Source: Klebsormidium nitens
Taxonomy: Eukaryota; Streptophyta; Klebsormidiophyceae; Klebsormidiales; Klebsormidiaceae
Length of the DNA stretch: 64,000 bases
Direction: 5' to 3'
Assembly (NCBI GenBank): GCA_000708835.1
Contig: DF237081.1
Coordinates: forward strand, 62,001-126,000
Numbering within the stretch: the stretch's first letter is position 1; every line of letters starts with the position of its first letter. The position numbers and the translations under genes were made by a program. Positions 1-12,258 of this stretch are shown in pieces. The notes beneath the pieces are model-generated. The model was not told where the DNA came from, did not search any database, and was given only the letters and a program-made list of their open reading frames with translations.

Positions 1-397
1 GCCATAACAGTAAAGAAACCATCGGTTTTCAATGAGAAATTCATCGCCAGGAGGGTGGGACATTCTTTTCGAACTAAGGAGGATCAAGATTGACAACTGA
101 GAGACGGTGAGGCTAAAGCCTGTGGGGGGAGGGAGCTGCAAAGATTAGGGAGGGGGGCATGCAGAGGGGACAACCACCCAGCTAAAAGGGCTCCCGAGCA
201 GAAATCCAAGTGAAGTTTGGCTGCATATCTCAGGTGCCCAAAAGCCTAAACCTGTTCCTTATGACCCCAATATGATCTCAAGAGTTTTCCGCCAACTTTC
301 CTGGACATTGGATCCACCAAACAAGGCCTTGAAGTTTAGCAGAATGGCTGGGAAAAGTGACAGGTGTCAAATTTGTTGCAATCAAAACCTCATATTA

Positions 398-500
398 GGG
401 GCTCCACCGCTTATGACCGGCCGAATTTTGGTATATAGGTAGGGGATGGCCCCTATAAGACGCCTACAAAATTTGGTATAGGCATACGCGGTGGAGCCCC
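398..500. mobile_element. 103 bp MITE-like element, copy 1
   Basis: The element is bounded by a perfect 13 bp terminal inverted repeat, GGGGCTCCACCGC at 398-410 and its reverse complement at 488-500. It is too short to encode protein. A related element lies at 48749-48851. On the opposite orientation the two share the terminal repeat and an internal block that includes GGCGTCT, so this is a dispersed family and not a chance hairpin. No convincing target-site duplication is visible. The superfamily is unknown. Confidence 0.75.
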
Positions 501-866
501 AGATCTGTGCTCGCTACGATTGCCATTTTATTTGCCTGGGTGGTTGCCCCCTCTGGGGGCATGTTGACCAAGAAAACATAAGCTCCATGAAAGGGGGGTT
601 GGCTGGTCAAGCGCATTTGTATTGGAATGGGGGAGAGCTTGGTCACAGGAAAGCAGTAAGGTTGACAGCTTAGGAAGGGGGGCCGGAAGCATGTGTTGGC
701 AGGAAGTATGGAGGGAGTTTGAAGTGGGGCGGTGGGAAGGGGTGGCCAGGGCTGGGGTAAGCAGAAAACGTGAGCCCAGGTGTCCTCAACTACAGCAGGT
801 GCACTATTTCAGTTTCTCATGAGCTGCCGGAGAAAATCGCATTGCTCATCAAAAATTCTTCCTCGT

Positions 867-1199
867 CTAACAATGGCAAGTCAGCTTGCTTGGGCCCCCA
901 ATCTGCGCAAAGCGCCTCTCAACCAGGCCTATGCTTTCTTTGTCGTCCAGGAGACTGCCTCGCACTCCACAATGGTTCAATTCGAGCTTAGCACACAGCT
1001 GAGGCCCGGTGACCACAGGGCTGATTAAGTCTGAAGAACGACCAGTGTCAACCAGAAGCACAGGGATCGGCCCTCCATGCAAGTGTGCAACCTCTTCAAG
1101 AAGTTGCAGCTCAAGGTCATATGTGTCTCGGTTGAGTACACCCAAAATTTTCTTCTGCAAATGACTGGCTGAAACTGCTGTTGATGTATACTGAAGCAC
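867..1199 (-). pseudogene. Possible retropepsin (LTR-retrotransposon protease) remnant
   Basis: The minus-strand reading frame contains VLLVDTGRSSDLISP, which resembles the D-T/S-G active-site loop and following Ile-Ser-Pro of plant Gypsy-type gag-protease domains. No gag, reverse transcriptase, RNase H, integrase or LTR was found near it, so it would be a relic. It lies in what should be intron 1 of the LMBR1-like gene. A chance frame cannot be excluded. The call is inference from a single motif. Confidence 0.28.
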
Positions 1200-1461
1200 A
1201 AAGGGTTTGAGCAGAGGAAGTCGGGTTGTTGCCCCTGAATTGCTGGGGTGTATCTAAAATGGGCCTTCCACTAGTCATTTGAAGATGCAGAATGCTAATC
1301 TAGATCAAATTGTTCCAGCAGAGTGGCGCTCCGATGCAAGCACAAGCGATTCAAAAAACAGATATTGGCGCCAGTCTCCTGCTTGATTATTGCTTCATAA
1401 TTTAGGGTTTGCTGACTATGCAATGGATGCAGGAGACAGATCTTGAGGAACGAAATCTTAC

Positions 1462-1599
1462 CACAATAAACTTGGGAAAGTAGGCCTGATTCCTGTCATC
1501 TGGATGCTGGTAGTTGATCAGCACATAGATGTTGATGACAACAACCAAAACGGATATGATCACCGCCAAGACTATAAGGAAAACGCTGAAGTCCGACAT
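1462..1599 (-). CDS. LMBR1-like (LIMR/LMBD) membrane protein, first exon only
   Basis: This first coding exon starts at ATG 1599 and ends at the donor GTG|GTAAGA. It encodes 46 residues: a hydrophobic segment at about residues 5-30, then an NYQHPDD...QAYFPKF block. That block is diagnostic of the N-terminus of plant LIMR-family proteins, nine-helix LMBR1/LMBD1 relatives. The next exon should continue the second membrane helix. I could not find it in the leftmost 1.4 kb, so the rest of the gene lies beyond the window edge and intron 1 is at least about 1.4 kb. It is transcribed divergently from the LSM gene. The family assignment is strong; its substrate is unknown. Confidence 0.8.
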
Positions 1600-2537
1600 G
1601 GTGCCTCGTACCTAGACAGTGACTGTTCTAATTGATTGAAGGGTGCACCGCTGCAATACAACAGCTTCAACTGACTGTGATGGAATCACGCAACCCCAGG
1701 CAGTAACCTTAGGTTTAACTCAATCAACCTGCTGAAGCGGTCTCCCTAATTGCAACCCTTCTGCGCCCATCACCAAGAGAGGGCACATCGCAACTCATTA
1801 CCTACTTTCATAAATAGCAGCCCTAAGCGCTACAAAGCTCCACAGCTTGTAGACGCATGCTCCTGCGACCCCATCAATGCGCCATCATCTGGCTGCGCAG
1901 TAGCTGCGCTTTCTTTTTCCTCGCGATCCAACTGCAACTTTCAATTTGGCGCTTCTCTTGTATTTTACGTTAGAATTTTCTTCGCATATTTGTAAAATTT
2001 TGTTATCACCCGGTGAAGTTTTGCTGCATCACGTCGATGCGGCTTGCCGCTTCGGCTTCCTCCCAGGTTGAGATGCCGTCGACGACTCGACGGGACATTC
2101 GGAAGACTTAATATCTGACCGGGGCGTGATTACAGTGCTGTATTTCGATATGAAATCGGATTGGCGTATGTCTATGCGCGCGCATGTCCGTTGCTTCAAG
2201 TCCTGAACTTCGTTTCTCTGAGTCTTCGTCAAAACCAAAGGGTGAAAAAGACCTGGAAGAGTTACAATCAAAGGAGCCATCATAGTACAACCCCCGTACA
2301 ACCCGCCTCGCTCGAATCCCCTTCTCGCCTCCTAAGGTGTGTAACTGAAGACGAGCTGTGGATGATGTGGTCTGCCGGCTAGCGTTTGCCTGCCTAGCCA
2401 GCCCTTTGGTTGTGGAGTGATTGTGCCTTCCGCTTCGACTACACCTAATCACTCAATGTAGGTTTCCAGAAGGTTAAGCGGCCTGCTTTTAGAAGAGGTG
2501 CTTGCTTATTTACCTTTTCAACACAATTTCACATTAG
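1600..2537. promoter_or_regulatory. Divergent promoter region, LMBR1-like / LSM genes
   Basis: These 0.9 kb lie between two divergent start codons and must hold both promoters and 5' UTRs. An AT-rich tract at about 1955-2005 is the only compositional feature. I see no convincing TATA box, ORF or repeat. Confidence 0.4.
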
Positions 2538-4142
2538 ATGGTGAAGAAAAAGGGGCGAGCGTCCGAGCGGTCGCTCATCTGCGTGATCCAGGCCCTGGTG
2601 GGGATGAAGGTCCTGGTTGAGCTGAAGAATGACGTCACGGTCAAGGGCGTTCTGGAGGAGTGTGACCTTGGGATGAAGTGAGTGGTGACCTGCTTTCTGC
2701 CGGTATGCTCGGCAGTAGGACAGAGGTGAAAAAGATGTGAGGGCCTCTGCACTGTTTCTGTCAGCGGCTCTGGTGAAGGAGTACCAGAGCAAAATGCTCA
2801 ATTACGCGGATGGATCAGGTTGTTTCCGTAAGAACTTCACGTCTCTTGTGGAGCTTGATCTGGAACACGAGGGTGTACTCGTCTGACGGTGGATGCTTCA
2901 TTCCTGCTGCTTGTGCTCAAGATTAAGTCAAGCACCCTTGAATGCTTTGAATGCATTAGTTTGCCGGTGTCAAGTTGTTCTGATCACAGCGAGAAGATGT
3001 GAATGCTCGCCCTTCTGATTCTTTACAGTATTGTCATCAAAGATGCTATTCAAGAGAACCTCCAGGTGCGTGCAACCTCATCTTTGCGGTGCAGCTTGCT
3101 CACCCCTTGCTTCTGATTAGCTGCAAAGGCTACAAACTGGAGATTGCATCGACTGTACCACATACGACTCCTTCATGCCCTCTCTACATGCCAGTTGTCT
3201 ATGTCCTTTTGTTGCATCATGCATATACCCCAGGTTTAGCATCACCAAAACTGTTGCACAATGTTGTTTGTTGGTTTTTACTTTTCCTAGGAGCTCATGT
3301 GCAGTCTGAATGTTCACAAAGTTTTGCACTGACGCACCTTTGAGAGTGCAGAGACTTGTCATAAGGCTTGATCGGACTTGCTTTCTCTCCAGGGAATCAA
3401 GACCGAGTTAGCGTTGATGTTCATCCAGGGGAGGAGGATCCGCTTCATTCACATCCCCAAGTCCGTCAATGTTTCAGACGCTGTAGAAGCACAGGTATGC
3501 TTTTGTCAGAAGGGTCTTCATTTTGAGCTAAGACAACAGCTTTCTCTTCAGTTTGGCACAAGAGCCCACCCAGGTAGAGCATATTTCCCCCTTTCTCTGG
3601 CGCAGAAAGTTCGAAACTTCTTCACATGGTCTTCCATCAATTCCCGGACTCGTTTTTGACAAACCAGGTCCGTAGAGTAGGAACTGCTAATTCTTATGTG
3701 CCCTCTGGTTCCAGTTGAAACTACCGTTTGGAGCAAGTATCTGCTTCAGCTGCTTCCAGTGACCGGTTGACAAAACTCAAACTCGAAAGCAGTGTGTCTT
3801 GTAAGTCGTACCGCATTTGCAGTACTCAAAAAGCTTGTCTGTTTTTTTCCGGAAAATAAAGTCGGAAGCACGCAGTCTTGTTTCCTCGTCTTAGTTTGTT
3901 GTCAGCAGGAAGAGCTGCAGGGTTTCTTCCGCCACACGCACTTATGAGTAGACATGAACAAACTTTGAATATACGGAGAAAGGGCAAGTCTTGTTATCAA
4001 GACACTAAGGATGTGTTTGCTTCAGAGGGAGCGCATCCGGAAGGCAGAAGTGATGTATACACAAGCCATGGGAGGTCCAGGGGCCTCATCGAAACGGAGA
4101 GAAAGCGGTATGGACGACCAAGCCGGACCCAGCCAGATTTGA
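2538..4142 (+). CDS. LSM10/SmD-like Sm-fold protein
   Basis: Four exons (2538-2677, 3029-3065, 3393-3494, 4026-4142) join in phase into 131 residues ending TGA. Exon 1 starts with basic MVKKKGRASERS and then enters Sm motif 1. The Sm1 end, DLGMNIVI, crosses the exon 1/2 junction and matches the usual D-x-x-M-N pattern. Sm2 is in exon 3, with FIQGRRIRFIHIP in place of the G-x-N/R-I-x-x-I core. The RxIRxIHIPxxVN signature is closer to LSM10, and then to SmD1/SmD3, than to LSM1-8. Such proteins form heptameric rings on U-rich snRNA sites in the nucleus. The C-terminal 39 residues are hydrophilic and not conserved. Exon 2 is only 37 nt. The Sm fold is secure; the LSM10 orthology is inference. Confidence 0.8.
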
Positions 4143-5539
4143 CCACTGGTTATCTTCCTTCTACGCTTAGACATGTTTGTGTGGTCCCTTCCTTGTCATT
4201 CTTTCCTACCCCAAATAATCAGAAGTGTTGCAGTGTTGCTAACGCACAAAGTCGTGTGCATTCGTTAAGGTCACAGAAGCGTGGCACTTGCACAAAACCA
4301 CAGTTCGTCGCCGGTACTCCTGTAAAGTTAAGCAACACTGGGAATGATCACAACCATGGTATCATTCGGTACCTTCATTCCTTGACGGATCACGTGTCAA
4401 CTCTACCAGTCCCGCTGCAATACAGTCACATCATTGTTGTGGCACCTAGAACATGGAATGCTTTGGTAATGCACAGATACTGCAGCGGAGGCAACATATC
4501 TTAGTGGTGTATGAGCCTGCAAACAGTTTGGGACGCCATGCATAGCCACCATGATTGCAAGGACGCAATAATTTGCATCAGGCATTGCACGCCTGATTTT
4601 CTTATTGTATCGATCATGCGCGCCTACCGTACTGGTATGGCGCTGCTCCATGCGCATGCGCTATCGTACATGTGCGCAGCTCGCCTGGCCGGTAGCATGC
4701 AGTGATTGGCAGCGCTGATGTTCTCTTTTCAAACGCCGTAGCCACATGGGCCATAGGCTTCCATGGCATACATGGGATCGATTGTTTGGATCTTGAACGT
4801 CTAGCTACCTAACCAAATCAAAGTGCGTACACTGAATTAGTCACCAAACCTAGTCTAACAACAGCTTACCGGATTACAACTAAACTTGCCAGTGGCGTGC
4901 TAGTCAAAGCAACCGTGACTCCGCTAGCTACTTGTCGCCTCCGGGCAATCTGTTGGAACTAGGATTCGCACTAATCTGATCCTTACTACTGCTCACATGC
5001 ATATGATCGGCTATAGCTGCTCACCTATGATGTTATACAGATTCAAGCATGTGATGCACAATAAGTTCGCCTGTTGCACATGACCGTTTGCATGCATGGC
5101 ATGCCTGCAAACCAGATATGGCCACAGGGGAGACGGTTGCATCTCAATGATTCAGTGCAATATTGCGCAGTCTGACGATCTGGCGCGGCATCATCAGATT
5201 TGTCACCATACTATGGTATGATACCAATCGAGGTCAGCGTGCTCCCTAACCATTGCATATCCATGGCGGCAATCAAACAAATGAACCACCTCGTGAGTCA
5301 GGGGGACCGAAGCTCTGCACTGAAAAGCCTCGCTCAGTCTCGGGCCTACAAAGGGCCAAAGCAATCCTGTTCAAAAGCAAACCTAAGGCCCATCAAAGGA
5401 AAGAGTTCTGTGACCGCGTCTGCCTAATGTATGAGCCTAGGCCGTAGGACAAGAATGTGATCGATTCCGCAAGGCCGTCGTTAGTCTCGGAGCCCCGACC
5501 TATTGCAACGCTCTCCCTCTGGCCCTTTGAACGACCGTC
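4143..5539. other. Convergent intergenic region (3' UTRs)
   Basis: This lies between the stop codon of the LSM-like gene and that of TFIIA. It holds several short palindromic GCATGC/TGCATG motifs at about 4670-4700 and 5085-5110. It has no recognisable gene. The short frames on either strand show no conserved motif. Confidence 0.4.
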
Positions 5540-8500
5540 TTACCAGACAAACTCTCCATTTGCCTGCGCCAAGGAAAACATATCTCAGATTGTTGCTAAA
5601 CTTCAATTTCAGATCTAGCATCGTCGACTCACTGCTTTTACGAAAAGCAGATATGTGAGACGAAGGTTTTCCGGAAAGGTGCAAACCTGCTCAAAGTGGT
5701 GGACAGAGCAAAGAAGCAAATGCTACTTACTAACCACTCCCTTTCTTAAGCTTGGCTTGTGGGTTGCAGCAACCTCGCAACTACTCCTTACATTACTAAG
5801 CGACTCTGCTCCCACTCCAATGGCACACTTCCTTTACAGGCTTGGTTTTTCAAGCGAAGGAACACACACAGTTACGGAAAGAGGCGCAGCAGAGGGAGCG
5901 GAGGAACGAAAAAGTAGAGCGAGTGCCGAAAGTCCACCACCCACCTTGTTGAAAAGAATGTCCCTTCCGTTCAGCTTGATCACGCCCTCCTTGAGCGTGC
6001 ACTTCCACTTGTTCTTCGACCGAGTCACCTGCAATCGGACCGTTGCAAACGTCAGCCACCCAGGCCTAGACGGCACCGCTGACGTCAGCTGGAATGCAAA
6101 CCCCCCTTTGCTCACGCTGACGTCATCGGAGGCTTAACGGAACAGCGAGCACAGAGGAAAGATCAGGTGGTCGCAAGCGTGCCCTGGCTGAAAGAACGAC
6201 GACTTTCTCTCGAATAAAAAAGGCCTTCTTGACTTGTAGGTCCTCTTTCGCCGTTTGCTGTCCATCTCTCATGGTCCAAATCAAAACAATACAAGATTCA
6301 TTAGAGTGCTTAGGCTGAACAGGTTTCTTCTACGACAATATGATCACGTTTGAAATGTCAGCTGACGATCCTTCTTGCCCCGGAAGCTGCATTTAACAAA
6401 AGTTTTGGACTCTCCATCACCGTCCTTGGAAGAGCCACCTTCTCGACCTTCTCAGAGTTGGTCTAGCGACGGCTCAAATGGTCAAGTGGCGCAATTCGAT
6501 CATGCTTTTTGGGGGCAGAAAAAGCCTCAGAACGTCATCCCAAAAGGTAACCCATTTCTTCCCTCGAACCTTGCCAACAAAAAGAGCAATAAAAATCTCA
6601 AGAGTCGCCGAGGGTACCCTAATGGTACGTCACTGACGTGCTCCGAACGGGAGGACGTCCTGTTTTCGAACGGCGCCAACACGTCGATAGACTCCACCTA
6701 AGTGTATCTCTTGGAAATGAGATAATCTGGCAAGAACGAATCTACAAAAGGAAAAAAGCATGAGCCCCTGAAAGCTGATGGAACGTTGCAATCGGCGTAC
6801 AGAGGCGTCAGGTTTACGCCAACACGAAGTCTATTACATCGTTCAAACGCCATCAAATCTTATAGCAACATTCGCCGGCGACGTTGAACCGGAAGCCTGA
6901 CGTTGTCTGATCGAATCTGAGACGCCACGAGTAGATAAAGCAACTAGTGGAGATCAACGGGGATGCGTGACGTCACCTTCTCGAACTGCGCCAACACGAT
7001 GTTTGCGGTCGCCTCCGCTTCGTCGTCCTCCTCTTCCTTTTGCTCCTCCTCGTCATCGAGCTCGTTCAAATCATCCTCCTCGGCGCCCGCCACCTCTAGT
7101 TCCTCCAAAGCCCGCACCTCCTCTTTCACTGTGATGAAAATTAAGACGAGATGTTCAAAAAAGGGCTCTACCGCATATCTATGCCTTGAAACTTGAGGTC
7201 TTCTGGAAAAGTTAATCTATGTCCAAGCTTACTCCAAGTCGTCTTCCTCGCCGCCCCGCCACCTCTAGTTCCTCCAATGCCCGCACCTCCTCTTTTACTG
7301 CAATAACTACCAGGAAATAGAAGTTCAAAAGTGGGCTCGTCCGATGAAACTTGTGTCTTCAAGGTCAAGTCTTCCAGAAAAAGCAAATGGTGTTAGTGCT
7401 CGTTCAGATCGTCCTCCTCGCCGCCCGCTACCTCCAGTTCCTTCAAAGCCCGCACCTTTCGGCAGGACATAGGTGTTCAAAATTGGCTCTTTCGGATGGG
7501 CCTTACAAGTTGTTCTCAAGTCTTAGACTTGTAGTCTCCTGAGATGAGTGATGTTCACACATATTTTGGGCCGTCTTCCCCGCCCAGTGTCACCTTCATT
7601 TCTCCCAAAACCCAAACCTCTCCGTTCATTGCAATCTGTAGCAAGACGAGTGGTATTCACACGTAGGCAGTTTTGGGTGATTCTCTGTCACACATTTTTT
7701 GTTACAGTGAAAGGTATTCGCTGTGTCTGAACGCGTTCGAAAGGTTATCCCCGCCCAAGTCCAACTCTAGTACGGTATCTTCAAAGCCCGCAAACCAAGC
7801 AAAGAAGGCAAGTCTATTGGAAAGTACTACATTCAGCAAAAAGTCGTAGAAATTTGTGTTTTGAAAATGTGTGGAGAAGAGTAAGACAAAGCACTTCGAG
7901 TGATGCAAGCGATATCCTCTTTCACTGCAATGGTCAGCTGGGAATAAGTGTCACAATCTTTCCAACATAGAAAAACATTCACGTTTTTACCAACAAGGGG
8001 GGTTGCTTAGCTTACCGAGAGCAAGCTCGACTCGACGAAAACAGCTCGAGGAATAGAGCTCGCAAAACCACGAAGTCTAAAAGAGCTGAAGACGAATCCA
8101 GACGAGAAAACTCGTAACGACACTCCCGAACTCGTCCTCGAGATTTGTCAGCGACGCTCAGAAGAGGTACTCGAAGGATCTGGACTCAAAAGTGCAAAAT
8201 ACAAGAGCTTGACAGATCCTGCGAAAAAGAAAAACGATCGACGAACCCTCAAAGCCCTCTCCTCATCCTCCTTGTTACTGTCTCCATTCTTCGCCCAGCA
8301 CACAACACAAGCTTGACACAACCGGATCCGGTAAAGTGGAACAATGTGGAAATACTCGACAAAACCACACCAAAGTACAAAGCACTTCCAATGAACGCTC
8401 AAAAACCGTAAACCCGCACCTTCTGGCGGCTTCTCCGGCTCCTCCTCGTTGTAATCTTCCTCATCGTCCTCGTCGCCCCCCCCGCCCCCTCGTATCCGCA

Positions 8501-11007
8501 ATCCGTCCGACCCCACCGTCACGCCAACGGACGGAACGGATGCGGACGCTAAGCCGTCCGCAGCGTTTTCTAGGCCGGGCCCGAGCTCGGAGAGGCGCCT
8601 CCGCTTGACGTCTTGGAGGCCCTGCAGGCGTTGTGTACGCTTTCAGAGCCTGTGGTATGCAAATATGAGGGTCTCTTGTCCTGAAAATCCTTCGCAAAGC
8701 TCCTTCGTCTGCAGAAGTCAAAGCATGCCGCGCTCCAAAGTGAAAGAGATAGTGCCGAGGTGATTGTAGGAGGGTGGGGTTTCTGTAGCTGATGATCTGT
8801 CTAGGCCTCCGTACCGGCTCGTGTGTATTCTACTGTGCATGCTGTCGTGCCATTCAAAGTGTCAAGTCGTACTCGGAACCCTTCTACAGTAGGAGACCCT
8901 TCAAAATTTTCTTGGCACAGGGCTTTGAGGAGATCCAACGGAGTTTGAGGTGACACCAACACGGAGCAGTTTGTTTTTTGTTTTATTTTAGTTTTTGGTG
9001 TTTTTTTTACAAGCCTTCCTCTAAACCAACCATTCCTGAAAAGTCTGCGGAAGCTGGTACTTGGAAACGCACCTCGTTGGCAGACGTAGACGGCTTGTCC
9101 TCCCCCCCAGCAGCGCTGCTGCTAGCTTCGCCCCTTCCCTGCGCCCATTTACGACCCCGTCAGACGCAAGCGACACCTTCTCTGAAGCACTTCGAGTACT
9201 ACCAGTTTTGTCCAAGCTTCAAGAGCATCTGAGGGGCAACTCCAGAAGTATGTCAAGAGGCTTTGGAGGGTGCATCTTAAACCAGTGAGGCCTGAGAGAC
9301 CTGTGATTTGTCCTGCTCTTTGACAGGAATGTCTCGAGCAGTGAGCTGCAAATTGAAGAGAATGAGTGCAACAAGTTCGTCTTTTTCCTTTTGGAGTGGG
9401 CCTTTGAAGCCAGGTAGAAGGGGGCTTCTTGGATCCAAAGTGCAACACATGGGCAAGTTCAGGAGAAAACTTAACAGTCAGGGCGAACTTAGGCCGGCTT
9501 ACAGCATCTAGAATGTTTAAGTTTATGAAAGCAAACAACCTGGCAGGAAACCTCTTTCCTACAAAGAAACCAACTGAAGAGGTACCCTGGGGCACAATCA
9601 GGGCGTCATTGATTCTGTGCCTCGAAGATTCTTATATTGATTGCCTTTGCTCCTATTTGACCAAGTAAATTGGCACCAAAGACTCTGGCACAGACTCTAC
9701 TGGCACGCGGAGACGGACTCAAGACCTTAGAGAGTTGCCAAACAGCCTTGACGACAGGCACTCTGCAACATAACAGAAGCAGGGAAACTGACCTTCACAA
9801 GTTTGGGGTGGGTTGGAAAAGATGACAGCAGCTCAAACTAAACCTGTCACCCCCCCTACTACTCAACCGACAGGACAACCTGTGACCAACCATCCAGACA
9901 ATTCAAGATTCATTCAGGCTGACCACAAAATGTGAGGCAAAGACTTACAGAGTGTGGAACAGAGACATATTCTTGAGTCGGCAGGTCCGGTGGAGGGGGG
10001 TAGTTGAGGTCTGTTGGAAAGAAGGCGTTCTGGGGAGGGGCTTCCAGGGCTGCTTGGACGGGTTTTTCCTCAACCAGCACCCCTGCTGGCTGGATTGCAT
10101 TCGTCATGAGGAGCTTATTCTCCCACATCTGTACGAAGGAGGAAAGAGGAAGAGATTGTCGATGGATGAAGAAATTCAATTACAAATGAAAGGTTTTGCC
10201 CTCCTGAGGAAGGAGTTCAGATACAAAGGAAAGGGTTTGCCCTCCTGAGGCTCAACAATGAGTAGAAACAGACCAAGCGATGAAAAGACACTGTGGGGTC
10301 TCCAGGATGTCAAATCTGAGTATTGATCCGCTTGATCATGGGCCCAAGAAATTCACAAATGGTGACGTTTTTCTATGAGAATCTAGAAGCAGGAAGCGGC
10401 GCGCCAAAATATGGATTGCATGCATTTGACATGGCCGTAAGAAGGCTATAAGCTGCCAAAGACTCCTGGGCAAGCACCAAAATACAGTCTTTGTTTCAGA
10501 CACTGACTGACTGTGATGTCTTTCCTGCTCCCATTGCTACACTACAGAAAACCAAACCCTCTTGAGATGCAGCTAGTGCCAAGCTGCCTCATTGCTTCAT
10601 TCTGTGGCTGACCACTTCCTGTTAATGAAACTACTAAACACCAGCTGATGCAAGGTTTCCCACTTACATAACAATCTCAGCAATCTAAGAGGTGAGTTCA
10701 GGTGCGAGGATTGCAGCGGACACAAGTGCTGAATGCCTTGTGATACTGGGAGCAGGTTTACTAGAGTACTCCAGCTCCCAGCCTGAACAAGATAGGCAGC
10801 GCTTTTCTCAGGAGTGCGGCCATCACATGCACATTATGGAGTGTGGAGAGTAGAATGTGGTGTAAAGGTTGCAGATGTGCAGAAGCGCACCATTCGCAGT
10901 TCGTCCAGGACGCGCTCGTCCGCTCCCTCAGCCTGAAAGTCAGCCCTTGCTTTCTCCAGGACTTCATCAATGATTCCCCGGTATACAGAGAATGTGTGTC
11001 CCTCCAT
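5540..11007 (-). CDS. TFIIA-L: Transcription initiation factor IIA large (alpha/beta) subunit
   Basis: The exons read on the minus strand are 10891-11007, 9949-10128, 9073-9138, 8420-8621, 6977-7128, 5945-6028 and 5540-5563. They join in phase into 274 residues. The N-terminus has SVYRGIIDEVLEKARADF and MWENKLL, the alpha-subunit four-helix bundle. A variable Pro/Ser-rich middle and an acidic Asp/Glu tract follow. The C-terminus NIVLAQFEKVTRSKNKWKC...DILFNK ending ANGEFVW is the beta-barrel half that binds TBP and TATA DNA. The last exon is 24 nt. The two middle exons (9073-9138, 8420-8621) are chosen by splice consensus and phase only, and another small exon could be missing because plant homologues are about 370 residues. 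The acidic exon sits in a tandem array (separate entry). Confidence 0.88.
6650..7935. repeat. About 169 bp tandem array around the TFIIA acidic exon
   Basis: The working exon is 6977-7128. On its acceptor side, copies of the block containing CCCGCACCTC recur at 7111 (exon), 7280, 7449, 7611 and 7787, with spacings of 169, 169, 162 and 176. A further weak copy lies near 7916. On the donor side, GCCAACACG recurs at 6990 (exon), 6818 and 6675. Copy two has lost one base relative to the exon, which shifts its frame to a stop, and copy three also stops early. Similarity falls with distance from the exon. Confidence 0.85.
10171..10250. repeat. 41 bp direct duplication in TFIIA intron 1
   Basis: Two adjacent near-identical copies, 10171-10209 and 10212-10250, share TTTGCCCTCCTGAGG at their ends. 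They lie just inside intron 1, 43 bp upstream (minus sense) of the exon 2 acceptor. This is a simple recent tandem duplication. Confidence 0.85.
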
Positions 11008-12258
11008 TGTGAGCTGGAGCTTGAAGGGTTGATCAACACAGAGAGCAGGTCAGAGGGGAAACCCTTCAAACTAGAAGAAACCTTTGAGAATAGGGGAAAT
11101 CCCAGTGAAACAGACCCAAATGGAGTCAGACTTTGTTGATACACTTCAACAAACTGGAGTTACACTGGGGTTTCTTTGCAGTGCTGCGCAGAATTGTGCA
11201 TCAGGCGAATGAGCAGCGCCTTGGTTGCGCCAGCTCACAAGGAGTTCCCAGGCTTGAAGAAGGAAAGATCAAGCTTAGGAAAGACCTACAGGCTGCTTTG
11301 GGAGCGAAGGCAGACGACCTGGCCCCAGCAGAAGGCGCCTGTGGAACACGAGGCGCCTGTTCGCTTCGTGTAGCCAGTGTGTCAAGTGAGGACGCACACC
11401 TCCTCTTTTATACTGAAACCCTATCCTCGTTAGGAGATCAGGTTTAAACGAGGAGGTTGAGGCCCCGTTTGCCCTTCTTCCCAAACTTCCCCGAAGTTTC
11501 ATCATGAGCAGACTTCCACAGGTCAAAACAAACAAGGCCTTTCTGGTTGGACATCCGAAAAGCACGTGAACCGTAGATGAGCTTCTCAATGAATGTGAAC
11601 CGTTCTGTTTCTTGGTCAAAATCTGGGTTCTGGACTCCAGGTTATGGTTAGCATGCAGCAGGGAGGAAGGTGACGAGGTGATCAACACGGTAGGTACACA
11701 GGGAAAGGAGGGGAAGAGCTTTTGTAGGGAGGGGGCGGAAGGACACGGCTCGCAGGCATTGCATTAGGCAGGGACCACACTTCATCTTAGCTGGCATCGG
11801 CAGTGCAGGGAAGCTTGTGCAAAACGCTCACCAGGGTGATTTTTTCTCTGCAAATCAGGGCAGTTTTGAGAGATATTTGCCTCGTGTGTTGTCTTCAGGT
11901 TCCGTGAAGTTTGTGATTACAACCAGTCAATCTGATCGCAGGCCTTCCTCATTTGACCGATGATTAGCATTTGAGAGTTACTAGGCAGGGCTCAGGAGGT
12001 TGTTTTGGAAGAAAGCCCATTCTGCAACTTGCGTTGCACGCAAGACAGACATCCCTCCATTGTTGCGACTGGACAAAGTCGCACTTGTACATTACATTAG
12101 TATTTATGCAGATTTCTAGAAAGGCTAAGCAACCAGTGTCTCATTAGCAGCGTGTTCGATTAGCGTCAGGGCACAAGTAGCCGGGGCTCAGCCAGTCACT
12201 GCCAGTCCTTCGCAGACAACTGAAGCAGGAGATCACTTCAAGGACTGTTTGATCCGCG
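11008..12258. promoter_or_regulatory. Divergent promoter region, TFIIA / STRAP
   Basis: These 1.25 kb lie between the TFIIA and STRAP start codons. A run of minus-strand open frames at 11275-11690 shows no domain and no codon-level similarity to a known family, so it may be 5' UTR or noise. I see no repeat or RNA gene. Confidence 0.35.

Noticed and set aside
3878-4504. 208-codon plus-strand open frame
   Set aside because: It overlaps the last LSM exon in a different frame and has no domain signature.
9300-9360. Extra TFIIA exon on minus encoding LTARDIPVKEQDKSQ
   Set aside because: The acceptor is good and phase fits, but the donor would be GTCTCT, which is poor, and no family similarity supports it.
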